A DNA stretch of 35,495 nucleotides from an uncultured Terriglobales bacterium (GTDB lineage: Bacteria; Acidobacteriota; Terriglobia; Terriglobales; Acidobacteriaceae): NCBI GenBank assembly GCA_955652395.1, contig CATPBJ010000122.1, positions 1 through 35,495 of the forward strand, read 5' to 3'. The position numbers were made by a program, and so were the translations under genes. Below the pieces are notes generated by a model. That model did not search any database and was not told the DNA's origin. It saw only the letters and a list, made by a program, of their open reading frames with translations. Below are positions 14,079 through 22,603 of this stretch, piece by piece. Numbering within the stretch: position 1 is the stretch's first letter; the number at the start of each line of letters is the position of its first letter.

Positions 14079-15074
14079 TCAGTCTGACACTTCTTCTTCG
14101 TTCCTCTGAGCGCGTATGACACAGGCCACGTCGTACGGAGTATGGCGGCCGCGGCTTTGGTAGTAATGTCGTACCTGCATTTCAGCCAGCAGCCCCAGAG
14201 CCAGAAGTTGCACGCCTGCAATGATGAGCACGGCAGAAAAAATCAACAAGGGGCCATGGTCAGTCATGATGTGCATGCCGTAGAGCAGCTTCCACAACAG
14301 CATCCACGCTTCGAGCATGCCCCCGGCAAAGACGGCGAGAACGCCTGCCGTCCCGAAGAAATGCAGCGGGCGAGAGAGGTAACGGAGCAGGAATCGAACC
14401 GTGAGGAGATCAAGAAAGACCGGGAGTTTGCTCGCCATCCCATACTTCGAGACACCGTGCTCCCGGGGCGCAGTTGTGATGGGAACTTCACATATTTTTG
14501 CGCCTCGTCGAAGCGCTAGGACAGGAATGAGCCGCTGAAGCTCGCCGTAAATCGGCACTTCTGAAACCAATTGACGCTTGTAGGCCTTAAACCCGCCACC
14601 CCAGTCGTGAATTCGGACGCCCGTAAGTTTTCCCAGCACCCAATTCGCGCACCGGGTCGCCGCGCGCTGCAGCAAGGAACCGTCACGCTGATTTCGCCAG
14701 CCGCAGACAATGTCAAAGCCTTCTTCCAGCCTCTCAATAAACCTTGGGATGTCGGCCGCATCATGCTGCAGGTCACCGTCCATGGTGATGACATAGTCAC
14801 CACGTGCCGCATTGAAGCCGGCACCCAGCGCCACGGACTTACCCGCGTTATGGCGCAGAGCCACGACGGTGACCCGGCTGTCTACCTGGGCAATCTCTTG
14901 AAGCAGGGGGAAGCTGCCGTCCGTGCTTCCATCGTCCACAAACACGCACTCAAACGTATGGCCGGTCGCGTCCAGCGTATCCTTCAGGCGTCCGTACAGG
15001 GGCGTGATGCTCTCCCGCTCATTGCACAGCGGAACGATCACGGAATATCGAACGAATCGCGGATCTTCGGACAT
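14079..15074 (-). CDS. Glycosyltransferase family 2, polyprenyl-phosphate sugar synthase (ArnC/GtrB/DPM1-like)
   Basis: This 331-aa GT2 enzyme transfers a nucleotide-activated sugar to a polyprenyl phosphate on the cytoplasmic face of the membrane. The N-terminal half shows SVIVPLCNERESI, FVDDGSTDGS and the metal-binding ITMDGDLQHD. RDGSLLQRAATRCANWVLGK and PREHGVSKYGM follow, as in ArnC/GtrB-type synthases. Two C-terminal TM helices (about residues 240-262 and 276-300) anchor it. It lies directly upstream of the GT39 gene in the same operon and presumably makes its lipid-linked donor. No sugar-modifying genes (ArnA/ArnB type) are in the window, so the sugar cannot be named. Confidence 0.9.
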   Translation of the reverse strand: MSEDPRFVRYSVIVPLCNERESITPLYGRLKDTLDATGHTFECVFVDDGSTDGSFPLLQEIAQVDSRVTVVALRHNAGKSVALGAGFNAARGDYVITMDGDLQHDAADIPRFIERLEEGFDIVCGWRNQRDGSLLQRAATRCANWVLGKLTGVRIHDWGGGFKAYKRQLVSEVPIYGELQRLIPVLALRRGAKICEVPITTAPREHGVSKYGMASKLPVFLDLLTVRFLLRYLSRPLHFFGTAGVLAVFAGGMLEAWMLLWKLLYGMHIMTDHGPLLIFSAVLIIAGVQLLALGLLAEMQVRHYYQSRGRHTPYDVACVIRAQRNEEEVSD

Positions 15075-15207
15075 ACGGGGATTTTTTCCGATGGGTCGTA
15101 AATCCAGTCTCTGGAAGTTTAAACCCTCCGTTGAAATCGCACAACCGTTTCACAGCGCCGGTTTATCGACAATGGGGGGTTACGTTTTGCCGGGAAAATT
15201 GCCGTGT

Positions 15208-16272
15208 CTAGTTTCGAACATCCGCCAGCAACAGCTCCACTTCATGCTTCAGATCGGCCGTGAGCGGTAACAAGGGCAAACGCGCCGGACCACCGTAGTA
15301 ACCGTTCAAGTCCATCCCATACTTCATGCCCGGGATACCCAGTTCACTCCCAACGCGTTGGGCCACGTTTGTGATTCGCTCCTGCTTCAGACGCGCCAAC
15401 CCGACATCGCCTTCCTTCCAGGCGGCGTAAATCTCGTAACAGGCAGTTGGAGCCACATCGGCGAAAGCCAGCACCGCGCCGACTGCCCCCGCTTGCAGAG
15501 ACGGTTCCAGCTTCTGTGCCAGCCCCGCCAGCACCTGGAATCCGACTTCCTTCTGCCGTGTCTTGATCCCGCTTACCACATTCACCGCAGGCGATGACGG
15601 CTTGGCGCCGCCCAAAGCCGACACTGGCACCAGTTCCCCGCCCTGCCCGTTCCCGCCCGTGGACGCTTTCAACATGCGCGGCGTGACCGCGTCAAACGTC
15701 TCGGTGACGGTGGCCGGGCGCTTCACCTGCCGCGTACCTTCCACCATGCGGCGGACTTTTTCCAGGTCTCCCCCTGATTCCTTGATGCCGACGATATTCG
15801 GATGGTCCGCCAATTCGATGACGAGCTCCGCCGGCATGTCGTATCCGGTGAAGGGCGGGACGTTGTAGATGAGCACCGGGAGTGGTGAACGGTCCGCCAC
15901 AGTACGAAAGAAGGCCAGCATATTCGGCGGCTGCATCATCCTCTTGTAGAAGTGCGGTGTGCGCACCAGCGCGAGGTCGTAACCCAATTCCGCCGCATAT
16001 TCGGTAAGCCGCAAGGTTTCACTGGCCGACTCAATACCCGTGCCGGCGATAAGGACTTTGTTTGGCGCGGTGGCCTCCCGCGCACTCTTCAGGACTTCGC
16101 GCCGCTCGTCATCGGAGAGCATGATGGCCTCGCCGGTTGAGCCCAGAACCACGAGTCCAGCCACGGGAGTCCGCGAGTAGCGGTCAACGTTGTGCTCGAT
16201 CTTTTTGAAGTACACGTTGCCGTCAGGATAGAAGGGCGTCGTGATGGGAGGAAAAATGCCGTGAAGTAACAT
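15208..16272 (-). CDS. DapA-family (dihydrodipicolinate synthase-like) aldolase/lyase
   Basis: This TIM-barrel class I aldolase of the DapA/NAL family (354 aa) shows GSTGE (residues 44-48), YNVPPFTG with the catalytic Tyr136, and GIKES with the Schiff-base Lys164. Which pyruvate-dependent reaction it performs (4-hydroxy-tetrahydrodipicolinate synthesis, keto-deoxy sugar cleavage or another) cannot be told from this. It is about 55 residues longer than usual. The excess is a Gly/Pro/Ser-rich insert at about 186-245, between the KES strand and the LAGLAQKLEPSLQAGAVG segment. That insert looks unlike the rest and may be a captured non-coding repeat. It lies 18 bp after the SnoaL-like gene and is followed by GT2 after 133 bp. 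No lysine-pathway neighbours are present. Confidence 0.85.
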   Translation of the reverse strand: MLLHGIFPPITTPFYPDGNVYFKKIEHNVDRYSRTPVAGLVVLGSTGEAIMLSDDERREVLKSAREATAPNKVLIAGTGIESASETLRLTEYAAELGYDLALVRTPHFYKRMMQPPNMLAFFRTVADRSPLPVLIYNVPPFTGYDMPAELVIELADHPNIVGIKESGGDLEKVRRMVEGTRQVKRPATVTETFDAVTPRMLKASTGGNGQGGELVPVSALGGAKPSSPAVNVVSGIKTRQKEVGFQVLAGLAQKLEPSLQAGAVGAVLAFADVAPTACYEIYAAWKEGDVGLARLKQERITNVAQRVGSELGIPGMKYGMDLNGYYGGPARLPLLPLTADLKHEVELLLADVRN

Positions 16273-16290
16273 ACAGCTTGTCCGTTTGGC

Positions 16291-16746
16291 TTACGCCGAA
16301 CGCCGTTCCGCCGTTGGAGCTACAAAATGCGCGGCGGGAACGGCACCAATCTGGACCAGCAGCCCCAGTTGGTCCCAGTTGTCCCAGCCTTCGACAATCT
16401 TGCCGTGGGATATTCGCTGGATGGTCGTGCCCGTGATAGTCACCTTCTTCCCCGAGGACGCGAAGCCAAGGAAATCTCCCTTGTGCGTCATGGTCGCTGT
16501 CCAGCGAGCGACCACTCTATCGCCTTGCTCAATGGTGTGATCGATCACCACTTTCATATCGGGGAACGCGCTGCGAAGACTAACCACAAAGGGCTTGAAT
16601 TCCTTAAGGCCGATGTCGGTGTCATGTTGCACCTGGCCATGGCCAATCACGCTTGGGGACGCCATCTCGTCGATCGCTTCCATGCGTCCTTGGTTCCACA
16701 GTTCTTCGAACCAGCGGCGAATCAGAGCGCTATTTTCCTGCGCCAT
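16291..16746 (-). CDS. SnoaL-like / NTF2-fold ester cyclase family protein
   Basis: This 151-aa protein belongs to the SnoaL-like part of the NTF2 superfamily. It begins ALIRRWFEELWNQGRMEAID. The central VIDHTIEQGDRVVARWTATMTHKGDF and the following GTTIQRISHGKIVEGWDNWDQ form the curved sheet typical of predicted ester cyclases. Many such proteins have no known substrate. The start ATG has a strong site (GGAGGTG). It sits between carB and the DapA-like gene with gaps of about 20 bp on both sides, so it is probably co-transcribed with them. No functional link to pyrimidine synthesis is evident. The last residues (APTAERRSA) run close to the next gene and may be non-essential. Confidence 0.85.
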   Translation of the reverse strand: MAQENSALIRRWFEELWNQGRMEAIDEMASPSVIGHGQVQHDTDIGLKEFKPFVVSLRSAFPDMKVVIDHTIEQGDRVVARWTATMTHKGDFLGFASSGKKVTITGTTIQRISHGKIVEGWDNWDQLGLLVQIGAVPAAHFVAPTAERRSA

Positions 16747-16767
16747 ACCACACCTCCGAGGCCAAAG

Positions 16768-19700
16768 CTATCCTCTTTGGCCTTTCACTGTACGCTCTGC
16801 ATGCAAGTGCTGCAATGCCTGTACGCGCAGCTCCCCGCGCTGCAAAGCGGCGATGCCTTCAGCCGCGGCGCGAGCGGCCGACAGCGTGGTGATGGTGGGA
16901 ATTCGGGCCTGCACCGCAGCGCGCCGGATCGCCTTCTCGTCAAACCAGGGATCTAAGCCGTGAGGCGTATTCACGATGAGGTGAATGCGTTCGCCCTTGA
17001 TCAGGTCCACCACGTTCGGGCGCCCTTCTTTTACTTTGTAGACGCGTTCCACGGTCATGCCGGCGGATTCAAGCACATCAGCGGTGCCGGCCGTGGCCAC
17101 CAGCTTGAAGCCCATGTCCACAAACTTGCGCGAGACTTCAGCCACGCCCGGCTTATCGTGGTCGGTGACGCTGATGAAAACCATGCCCTGCGTGGGCAGC
17201 TTCTGACCGGCCGCGGTCTGAGCTTTGGCAAAAGCCTCGCCGAAGTTGTCGGCTACGCCCATAACCTCACCGGTGGACTTCATCTCCGGCCCGAGCACGG
17301 TATCCACTCCGGGAAACTTGTTCCAGGGGAAAACCGGCGATTTCACGTAGTAACAGTGTCCGGTATCGAGATCGGCGCGGTGCTCGACAAACTCCGGCAG
17401 AAATTCACGCAGCTTGCGCCCAGTCATCAGCCGGGCCGCGATTTTCGCCATCGGCACGCCGGTCGCCTTCGAGACGTAAGGCACAGTTCGTGAAGCTCGC
17501 GGATTGACTTCTAAAACATAGACCTTGTCACCATCACGGTCGGTGTGGGGGCGGATCTCCGACCCACCCGGACAGGTCGCACACCCGTCTGAAACACTCG
17601 CCCGCGGAATCGCAAACTGAATATTCATCAGCCCCACCACCTTCAACGCGCGCGCCAGCTTGAACGTATATTCCCGCATCCGCTCCAGCAGATGTTCCGG
17701 GATATCCACCGCCGGCAGCACGCACGAAGAGTCGCCCGAGTGAATGCCGGCTTCCTCAATATGCTGCATGATGCCGCCGATGACGACATCTTCGCCGTCC
17801 GAGAGCGCATCCACATCCACTTCGATTGCATCTTCGAGAAAGTGGTCAATCAGCACCGGCCGGTCTTGCGAATATTCGACCGCTTCCTTCATGTAGTGGA
17901 CGACCATCTCCTCGTCATAGGCGATCACCATGGCGCGTCCGCCGAGCACATACGACGGTCGCACCAGCACAGGATATCCGACCCGATTCGCGCCCTCGAT
18001 CGCTTCTTGCACCGAAGCTGCCATCGCGCCCGGTGCTTGTGGGATTTCAAGCTCGTCGAGCAGTTTGCCGAAGCGCTTGCGGTCTTCGGCCAGATCAATC
18101 GACTCGGGAGATGTGCCGATGATGTTGACTCCAGCCGCCTTCAGAGGCAGTGCCAGGTTCAAGGGTGTCTGACCGCCAAACTGCACGATTACACCGACCG
18201 GCGCGCCGGAAGAAGCTTCGTGCTCGCAAATGGCGAATACATCTTCCAGCGTGAGAGGCTCAAAGTAGAGACGATCGCTGGTGTCGTAGTCGGTCGAGAC
18301 CGTCTCCGGATTGCAATTGATCATGATCGTCTCGTAACCATCGTCGCGCAGCGCAAACGCCGCGTGGCAGCAGCAGTAGTCAAACTCGATTCCCTGCCCG
18401 ATGCGGTTGGGCCCGCTCCCCAAGATGATCACCTTTTTCTTCTCGGTGGGTGTGGCCTCGTCTTCCTCTTCGTAGGTCGAGTAGAGATACGGCGTATAGC
18501 TTTCGAATTCGGCGGCGCATGTGTCCACACGCTTGTAGACCGGCAAAATGCCATGCTTTTTTCGCAGATGGCGAACTTTCTCCTGCGCCCCTTTGCCGTC
18601 AAGCCGCCAGACTCCAGCCAGCCGCCCGTCGGAGAAGCCCATACGCTTGGCCTCGCGCAGCACCTCGGTCGGAATGGATTCCATGGGATGCTTTTCCAGC
18701 TCCAGCTGCATGTCGTTCATCTCTTTAAGCTGGTACAGAAACCACGCATCGATCGAAGTCATCTTGGCCAGTTGCTTGACCGTATGGCCCTGGCGCAAGG
18801 CATAGCGCACGTAGGAAAGCCGCTCCGGATGCGGCGTCACCAGCCGCTGGGTGAGAATTTTTGGCTCGATCTTTTCCGTCCCGACCTTCTTCCCGGTGTC
18901 GAGCGCCCGAACGCCCTTGAGCAGCGCTTCCTTGAAAGTGCGGCCAATGGCCATTACTTCGCCTACTGATTTCATCTGCGGGCCCAGGTTTTCATCAGCG
19001 CCGGGAAACTTCTCGAACTGCCACTTGGGAATTTTCACCACTACGTAGTCGAGCGTCGGCTCAAAGCAGGCGGGTGTCTTGCGCGTGATGTCGTTGGGAA
19101 TTTCATCCAGGGTGTAGCCCACGGCCAGCTTGGCGGCAATCTTGGCGATGGGAAATCCCGTTGCTTTCGACGCCAGCGCCGATGACCGGGAGACGCGCGG
19201 GTTCATCTCGATCACCACCATGCGGCCCGTCGTGGGATGCACTCCGAACTGAATGTTCGATCCGCCAGTTTCGACGCCGATTTCGCGGATCACCGCGATG
19301 GCGGCGTCGCGCATGGCCTGATACTCGCGGTCGGTAAGAGTCTGCGCCGGGGCGACGGTGATGGAATCGCCGGTATGCACGCCCATGGGATCAAAGTTCT
19401 CGATGGAGCAGATGATGATGACGTTATCCCGCAGATCGCGCATCACTTCGAGTTCGTACTCTTTCCAACCCAGCACTGATTCTTCGATCAGCGCTTCATG
19501 TACAGGAGAGAAATCAAGTCCGCGGGCCAGCACTTCCAGCATCTCTTCACGGTTGTAAGCGATGCCGCCACCGCTGCCTCCGAGTGTGAAAGACGGCCGC
19601 ACAATGACTGGAAACCCGATCTTGCCGGCGAATTCCAGTCCGTCCTTCAGATTGTTCACCAAGGCCGACTTGGGAACGTCGAGGCCGATCTTCTGCATCG

Positions 19701-20121
19701 CGTCTTTGAAGTAAAGGCGGTCTTCCGCCTTCTTGATCGCGGCCACATTCGCGCCGATGAGCTGTACGTTGTATTTTTCAAGCACGCCGCCGTCAGAAAG
19801 CTCGATCGCCAGATTGAGCGCGGTCTGTCCGCCCACGGTGGGGAGGACGGCGAATCCCTGGCCGGGCGACAACTCGCGCTCGATGCGAATGATTTCTTCG
19901 AGATATTCGCGCGTAAGCGGCTCGATGTAAGTGCGGTCGGCGATTTCCGGGTCGGTCATGATGGTGGCCGGATTGGAGTTGGCCAACACCACTTCAAATC
20001 CCTCGGCCTTGAGCGCCTTGCAAGCCTGCGTGCCGGAGTAGTCAAACTCCGCCGACTGGCCAATGATGATGGGGCCAGAGCCGATGATCAGGATCTTCGA
20101 GATGTCAGTTCGTCGCGGCAT
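16768..20121 (-). CDS. carB: Carbamoyl-phosphate synthase, large subunit
   Basis: This 1117-aa subunit makes carbamoyl phosphate for pyrimidine and arginine synthesis, using ammonia channelled from CarA. The two homologous ATP-grasp halves are clear. The first starts [20 protein letters not shown] and contains [15 protein letters not shown]. The second starts [20 protein letters not shown] and contains [15 protein letters not shown]. The C-terminal MGS-like allosteric domain is also present ([30 protein letters not shown]). An unusual insert of about 23 residues follows Ile838 ([17 protein letters not shown]...) in the second half, where relatives run directly from IQFAI into [15 protein letters not shown]. 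The inserted DNA contains ACTCGCCCGCG, shared with the repeats in hcrB and hcrA. It is separated from carA by a GIY-YIG gene and repeats. Confidence 0.97.
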   Translation of the reverse strand: MPRRTDISKILIIGSGPIIIGQSAEFDYSGTQACKALKAEGFEVVLANSNPATIMTDPEIADRTYIEPLTREYLEEIIRIERELSPGQGFAVLPTVGGQTALNLAIELSDGGVLEKYNVQLIGANVAAIKKAEDRLYFKDAMQKIGLDVPKSALVNNLKDGLEFAGKIGFPVIVRPSFTLGGSGGGIAYNREEMLEVLARGLDFSPVHEALIEESVLGWKEYELEVMRDLRDNVIIICSIENFDPMGVHTGDSITVAPAQTLTDREYQAMRDAAIAVIREIGVETGGSNIQFGVHPTTGRMVVIEMNPRVSRSSALASKATGFPIAKIAAKLAVGYTLDEIPNDITRKTPACFEPTLDYVVVKIPKWQFEKFPGADENLGPQMKSVGEVMAIGRTFKEALLKGVRALDTGKKVGTEKIEPKILTQRLVTPHPERLSYVRYALRQGHTVKQLAKMTSIDAWFLYQLKEMNDMQLELEKHPMESIPTEVLREAKRMGFSDGRLAGVWRLDGKGAQEKVRHLRKKHGILPVYKRVDTCAAEFESYTPYLYSTYEEEDEATPTEKKKVIILGSGPNRIGQGIEFDYCCCHAAFALRDDGYETIMINCNPETVSTDYDTSDRLYFEPLTLEDVFAICEHEASSGAPVGVIVQFGGQTPLNLALPLKAAGVNIIGTSPESIDLAEDRKRFGKLLDELEIPQAPGAMAASVQEAIEGANRVGYPVLVRPSYVLGGRAMVIAYDEEMVVHYMKEAVEYSQDRPVLIDHFLEDAIEVDVDALSDGEDVVIGGIMQHIEEAGIHSGDSSCVLPAVDIPEHLLERMREYTFKLARALKVVGLMNIQFAIPRASVSDGCATCPGGSEIRPHTDRDGDKVYVLEVNPRASRTVPYVSKATGVPMAKIAARLMTGRKLREFLPEFVEHRADLDTGHCYYVKSPVFPWNKFPGVDTVLGPEMKSTGEVMGVADNFGEAFAKAQTAAGQKLPTQGMVFISVTDHDKPGVAEVSRKFVDMGFKLVATAGTADVLESAGMTVERVYKVKEGRPNVVDLIKGERIHLIVNTPHGLDPWFDEKAIRRAAVQARIPTITTLSAARAAAEGIAALQRGELRVQALQHLHAERTVKGQRG

Positions 20122-20152
20122 TGGTCGGTAGTTTTAATTCTATTTTCTCCAA

Positions 20153-20178
20153 TAACTCTGTCATCTAACTCTGTCATC
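20153..20178. repeat. Exact 13-bp tandem duplication at the carB/GIY-YIG boundary
   Basis: TAACTCTGTCATC occurs twice in tandem (20153-20165 and 20166-20178) without mismatch. The second copy runs into the inverted repeat that ends the GIY-YIG gene. It could be a slippage product or a trace of insertion. Confidence 0.85.
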
Positions 20179-20201
20179 CCGACCGAGCGGAGGGACCTGC
20201 T
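20172..20201. repeat. Left inverted repeat of the GIY-YIG unit
   Basis: The 30 bp beginning TGTCATCCCGACCGAGCGGA and ending GGGACCTGCT encode the last residues and stop codon of the GIY-YIG protein. The same ends occur inverted at 20519-20583. From memory, similar TGTCATCCCGAGCG...GGGACCTGC words are scattered in many acidobacterial genomes. Confidence 0.8.
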
Positions 20202-20515
20202 TGTCCGGCGAGTACCGATGTTTGTACGAACCATTCTGCCGCCAGATCTTCCCAAGTGGGATTTTCAATCTCGATCAGCCACATCTTCTTCGTACGGTTC
20301 CATCGCTTGAGCTGCTTCTCCCGATCAATCGCCTTCTTTACATCGTCGAACGATTCGTTAGTACACCAGGCGATGACATCGGTACTGCCTGGAAAGCCCT
20401 CGGTCACATCATTCTTGTGCTCGAAAAGTCGTCGCTCCAGGTTGTTCGTGATCCCGATATACAGCACCCGCGACTTGCTGGCCACCATGGGCACGCAATC
20501 GTTGTGGCGCTTCAT
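20174..20515 (-). CDS. GIY-YIG nuclease-fold protein (UPF0213-like), possibly degenerate
   Basis: This small single-domain GIY-YIG protein has 113 aa. The second half of the signature is intact (SRVLYIGITNNLERRLFEHK), followed by the helix AIDREKQLKRWNRTKKMWLI with the usual Arg/Lys spacing and a late NPTWEDL. Where relatives start with a Y-V-Y-I strand supplying the first tyrosines, this protein reads DCVPMVASKS, so the GIY half is eroded. The N-terminal MKRHND and the C-terminal tail (QAGPSARSG) are encoded by or next to the flanking inverted repeats. Its position between carA and carB, and those flanking repeats, suggest a mobile or passenger unit rather than a pyrimidine gene. Nuclease activity is doubtful. 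Confidence 0.75.
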   Translation of the reverse strand: MKRHNDCVPMVASKSRVLYIGITNNLERRLFEHKNDVTEGFPGSTDVIAWCTNESFDDVKKAIDREKQLKRWNRTKKMWLIEIENPTWEDLAAEWFVQTSVLAGQAGPSARSG

Positions 20516-20518
20516 AAC

Positions 20519-20583
20519 AGCAGGTCCCTCGACTCCGCATAGCGATTCGCAAGCGAATCGTTATGCTCCGCTCGAGATGACAA
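20519..20583. repeat. Right inverted repeat of the GIY-YIG unit with nested hairpin
   Basis: Read on the minus strand it begins TGTCATCTCGAGCGGA and ends GGGACCTGCT, mirroring 20172-20201. In the middle is an extra imperfect palindrome whose core CGATTCGC-AA-GCGAATCG (20543-20560) is a perfect 8-bp stem. It fills the spacer between carA and the GIY-YIG gene. Confidence 0.8.
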
Positions 20584-20593
20584 TTTTGGGAAG

Positions 20594-21724
20594 TTAGTCT
20601 TTCCACTCCTCCATCATCTTCACAAAGTCCTTGAACAGATAATGCGAATCATGCGGCCCCGGCGAAGCCTCGGGATGGTACTGCACGCAGAACAACGGCA
20701 GGTTCCGGTGCCGCATCCCTTCCAGCGTGTTGTCGTTCAAATCGATGTGGGTAAGCTCAACTTCGCTCTGGGGCAGCGAATCCGGATCGACAGCAAAATT
20801 ATGATTGTGCGCCGTGATCTCGATTTTTCCTGAGTGCAACTGCTTCACCGGATGGTTCCCGCCGTGATGTCCAAACTTCAGTTTGAAGGTCTTTCCACCT
20901 AATGCGATCCCTGTGAGCTGGTGTCCCAGGCAGATGCCAAAAATCGGCTGCCGCCCCATCAGGCGGCGAATGTTGTCGACCGCATAGGTGCAGGGCTCGG
21001 GATCGCCTGGCCCGTTGGACAGAAACACGCCATCCGGTTTCAGTGCCAGCACGTCTTCCGCGAGAGTCTGCGCCGGGACCACCGTCACCTTGCAGCCTTC
21101 GCCGCGGAGCTTGCGCAGAATGTTTTGCTTGATGCCGTAGTCGTAGGCCACGACATGAAACCGGGCCGGCTCGTCCTTAACGCCCACAACTTCGTCGGGC
21201 AGGTGCGAACGTTCGCCGGTTTCCCAAACGTAGGTGCTCTTGGTGCTGACCACCTTGGCCAGATCAGTTCCATCCATCTTGAGGATCGACCGAGCTTTTG
21301 CCACCAGCTTCTCGCCGTCATTTTCCAAAGTGGAGACCACCCCGCGCATGACCCCGTGGTCGCGCAGGTGCCGCACCAGCGCGCGCGAATCGATTTCCGC
21401 CAGCACCGGAATCTTGAATTGTTCGAGATATTCTTCGGCGACCTGCTGCGAGCGCCAGTTGGAGCTGGCCCGGGAAAACTCGCGGACGATCAGGCCTTCT
21501 ATGTATGGACGAGTGGCTTCGTTGTCCTCGGCATTGGTGCCATAGTTGCCGATTTCAGGATTGGTGAGAACTACAATCTGGCCGCAGTAGGAAGGATCGG
21601 TGAAAATTTCCTGATAGCCAGTAAGGGAAGTATTAAAAACGACTTCGCCGTAACATTCACCTTTGGCGCCGTAACCTTTGCCTCGAAAGACTCTGCCGTC
21701 TTCGAGCGCAAGCGTAGCTTGCAT
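20594..21724 (-). CDS. carA: Carbamoyl-phosphate synthase, small (glutaminase) subunit
   Basis: This 376-aa class I glutamine amidotransferase subunit hydrolyses glutamine and passes ammonia to CarB. The CarA-specific N-terminal domain (ALEDGRVFRGKGYGA, FNTSLTGYQEIFTDPSY) precedes the amidotransferase domain. The latter has FLSNGPGDPEPC, the nucleophile elbow GICLGHQ, and the His/Glu end of the triad in FCVQYHPEASPGPHDS. The start ATG has GGAG upstream (CTGGAGCAGGA). It is separated from carB by about 470 bp holding the GIY-YIG gene and its repeats, so the usual close carA-carB coupling is broken. lepB lies upstream in the same direction beyond a 157-bp spacer of iterated words. Confidence 0.97.
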   Translation of the reverse strand: MQATLALEDGRVFRGKGYGAKGECYGEVVFNTSLTGYQEIFTDPSYCGQIVVLTNPEIGNYGTNAEDNEATRPYIEGLIVREFSRASSNWRSQQVAEEYLEQFKIPVLAEIDSRALVRHLRDHGVMRGVVSTLENDGEKLVAKARSILKMDGTDLAKVVSTKSTYVWETGERSHLPDEVVGVKDEPARFHVVAYDYGIKQNILRKLRGEGCKVTVVPAQTLAEDVLALKPDGVFLSNGPGDPEPCTYAVDNIRRLMGRQPIFGICLGHQLTGIALGGKTFKLKFGHHGGNHPVKQLHSGKIEITAHNHNFAVDPDSLPQSEVELTHIDLNDNTLEGMRHRNLPLFCVQYHPEASPGPHDSHYLFKDFVKMMEEWKD

Positions 21725-21789
21725 TCCTGCTCCAGGGAGTGGATTTTAGAGATTTTAGCAGGGATACCAAAATCGCGAAAGGAGTGTTT

Positions 21790-21880
21790 TCGATTTTCTT
21801 AGCGTTCTTTGCGGAATCCTTTGCGTCCTTTACCGGCAAGAGCTTCTTACCGCAAAGATCGTAAAAGTCGCCAAGAAATT
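21790..21880. repeat. Inverted pair of CGCAAAGRN word arrays between lepB and carA
   Basis: On the plus strand 21851-21877 reads CGCAAAGAT, CGTAAAAGT, CGCCAAGAA: three 9-base words in tandem. On the minus strand 21790-21834 carries the same kind of array (CGCAAAGGA, CGCAAAGAA, CGCTAAGAA). The two arrays point at each other and could fold into a long imperfect hairpin after lepB. Confidence 0.7.
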
Positions 21881-21881
21881 C

Positions 21882-22466
21882 TCAGCGCACTCTTCCCATC
21901 TTGTCCATCGGCCAATAGCCGAACACAGCTTTGCCGTAGATATAGCCAATGTTGACCGGCCCAAAGTCGCGGCTGTCGTTCGACATGGTGCGATGGTCAC
22001 CGAGTACAAAGTAGCTGTTGGCCGGCACCACAGTCTCAGAATACGAACGCTGGTCGGCGTAGGCCGCCGGCACGTAGTCTTCTTCGAGCGCTTCACCGTT
22101 GACGAATACTTCGCCCGATTCGATGCGGATATGATCACCCGCCAACCCGATCACCCGTTTGATAAAACTCTTCGAAGTATCGCGCGGATAGCGGAACACA
22201 ACGATGTCTCCACGCTGGATGGGCTCCAGGCGGTACACGTACTTGTTGACGAAGATGCGCTCCTGATCGTCGAGCGAGGGCATCATGCTGGTGCCTTCCA
22301 CCTTCACCGGCTGGTACAGAAAAATAATGATGAACGCGGAGATGGCCAGCGAGATCATCAGGTCACGCAGCCATACTGAAAGCACCGGCAATGCGCGAAG
22401 CGGAACGGCCGCGGGGGGCTTGGCGTGGCGGGAATGCGAATCCGCTGGACGGGCTTGTTCCGGCAT
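21882..22466 (-). CDS. lepB: Signal peptidase I
   Basis: This 194-aa membrane-bound serine protease removes signal peptides from exported proteins. One N-terminal TM helix (about residues 34-51, LRDLMISLAISAFIIIFL) precedes the catalytic Ser60 in VEGTSMMPSL and the general-base Lys103 in SFIKRVIGLAGD. Box D (QRGDIVVFRYP) and the C-terminal YFVLGDHRTMSNDSRDFG are also present. The length fits the compact Gram-positive-like class. The ATG at 22466 has no ribosome binding site, but a TATAAT on the minus strand lies only 9 nt away, pointing to a leaderless mRNA. It may be co-transcribed with carA, although the repeat arrays between them could end the transcript. Confidence 0.96.
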   Translation of the reverse strand: MPEQARPADSHSRHAKPPAAVPLRALPVLSVWLRDLMISLAISAFIIIFLYQPVKVEGTSMMPSLDDQERIFVNKYVYRLEPIQRGDIVVFRYPRDTSKSFIKRVIGLAGDHIRIESGEVFVNGEALEEDYVPAAYADQRSYSETVVPANSYFVLGDHRTMSNDSRDFGPVNIGYIYGKAVFGYWPMDKMGRVR

Positions 22467-22475
22467 GTTGCTTTT

Positions 22476-22481
22476 ATTATA
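22476..22481 (-). promoter_or_regulatory. -10 box directly before lepB (leaderless candidate)
   Basis: TATAAT on the minus strand ends 9 nt before the lepB ATG. A weak TTCAAC lies 17 nt upstream of it. Confidence 0.4.
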
Positions 22482-22603
22482 CGGGCCAGGCGGTCCGGGT
22501 TGAAGCCGTCTCCCGGTCCACCCAAACTTGCCGCAGTTACCTTGGGGCTACTGCCGCCGCACCCCAATTCAGTTACAATCACTACACCGAGGGCGTCTGA
22601 ATC

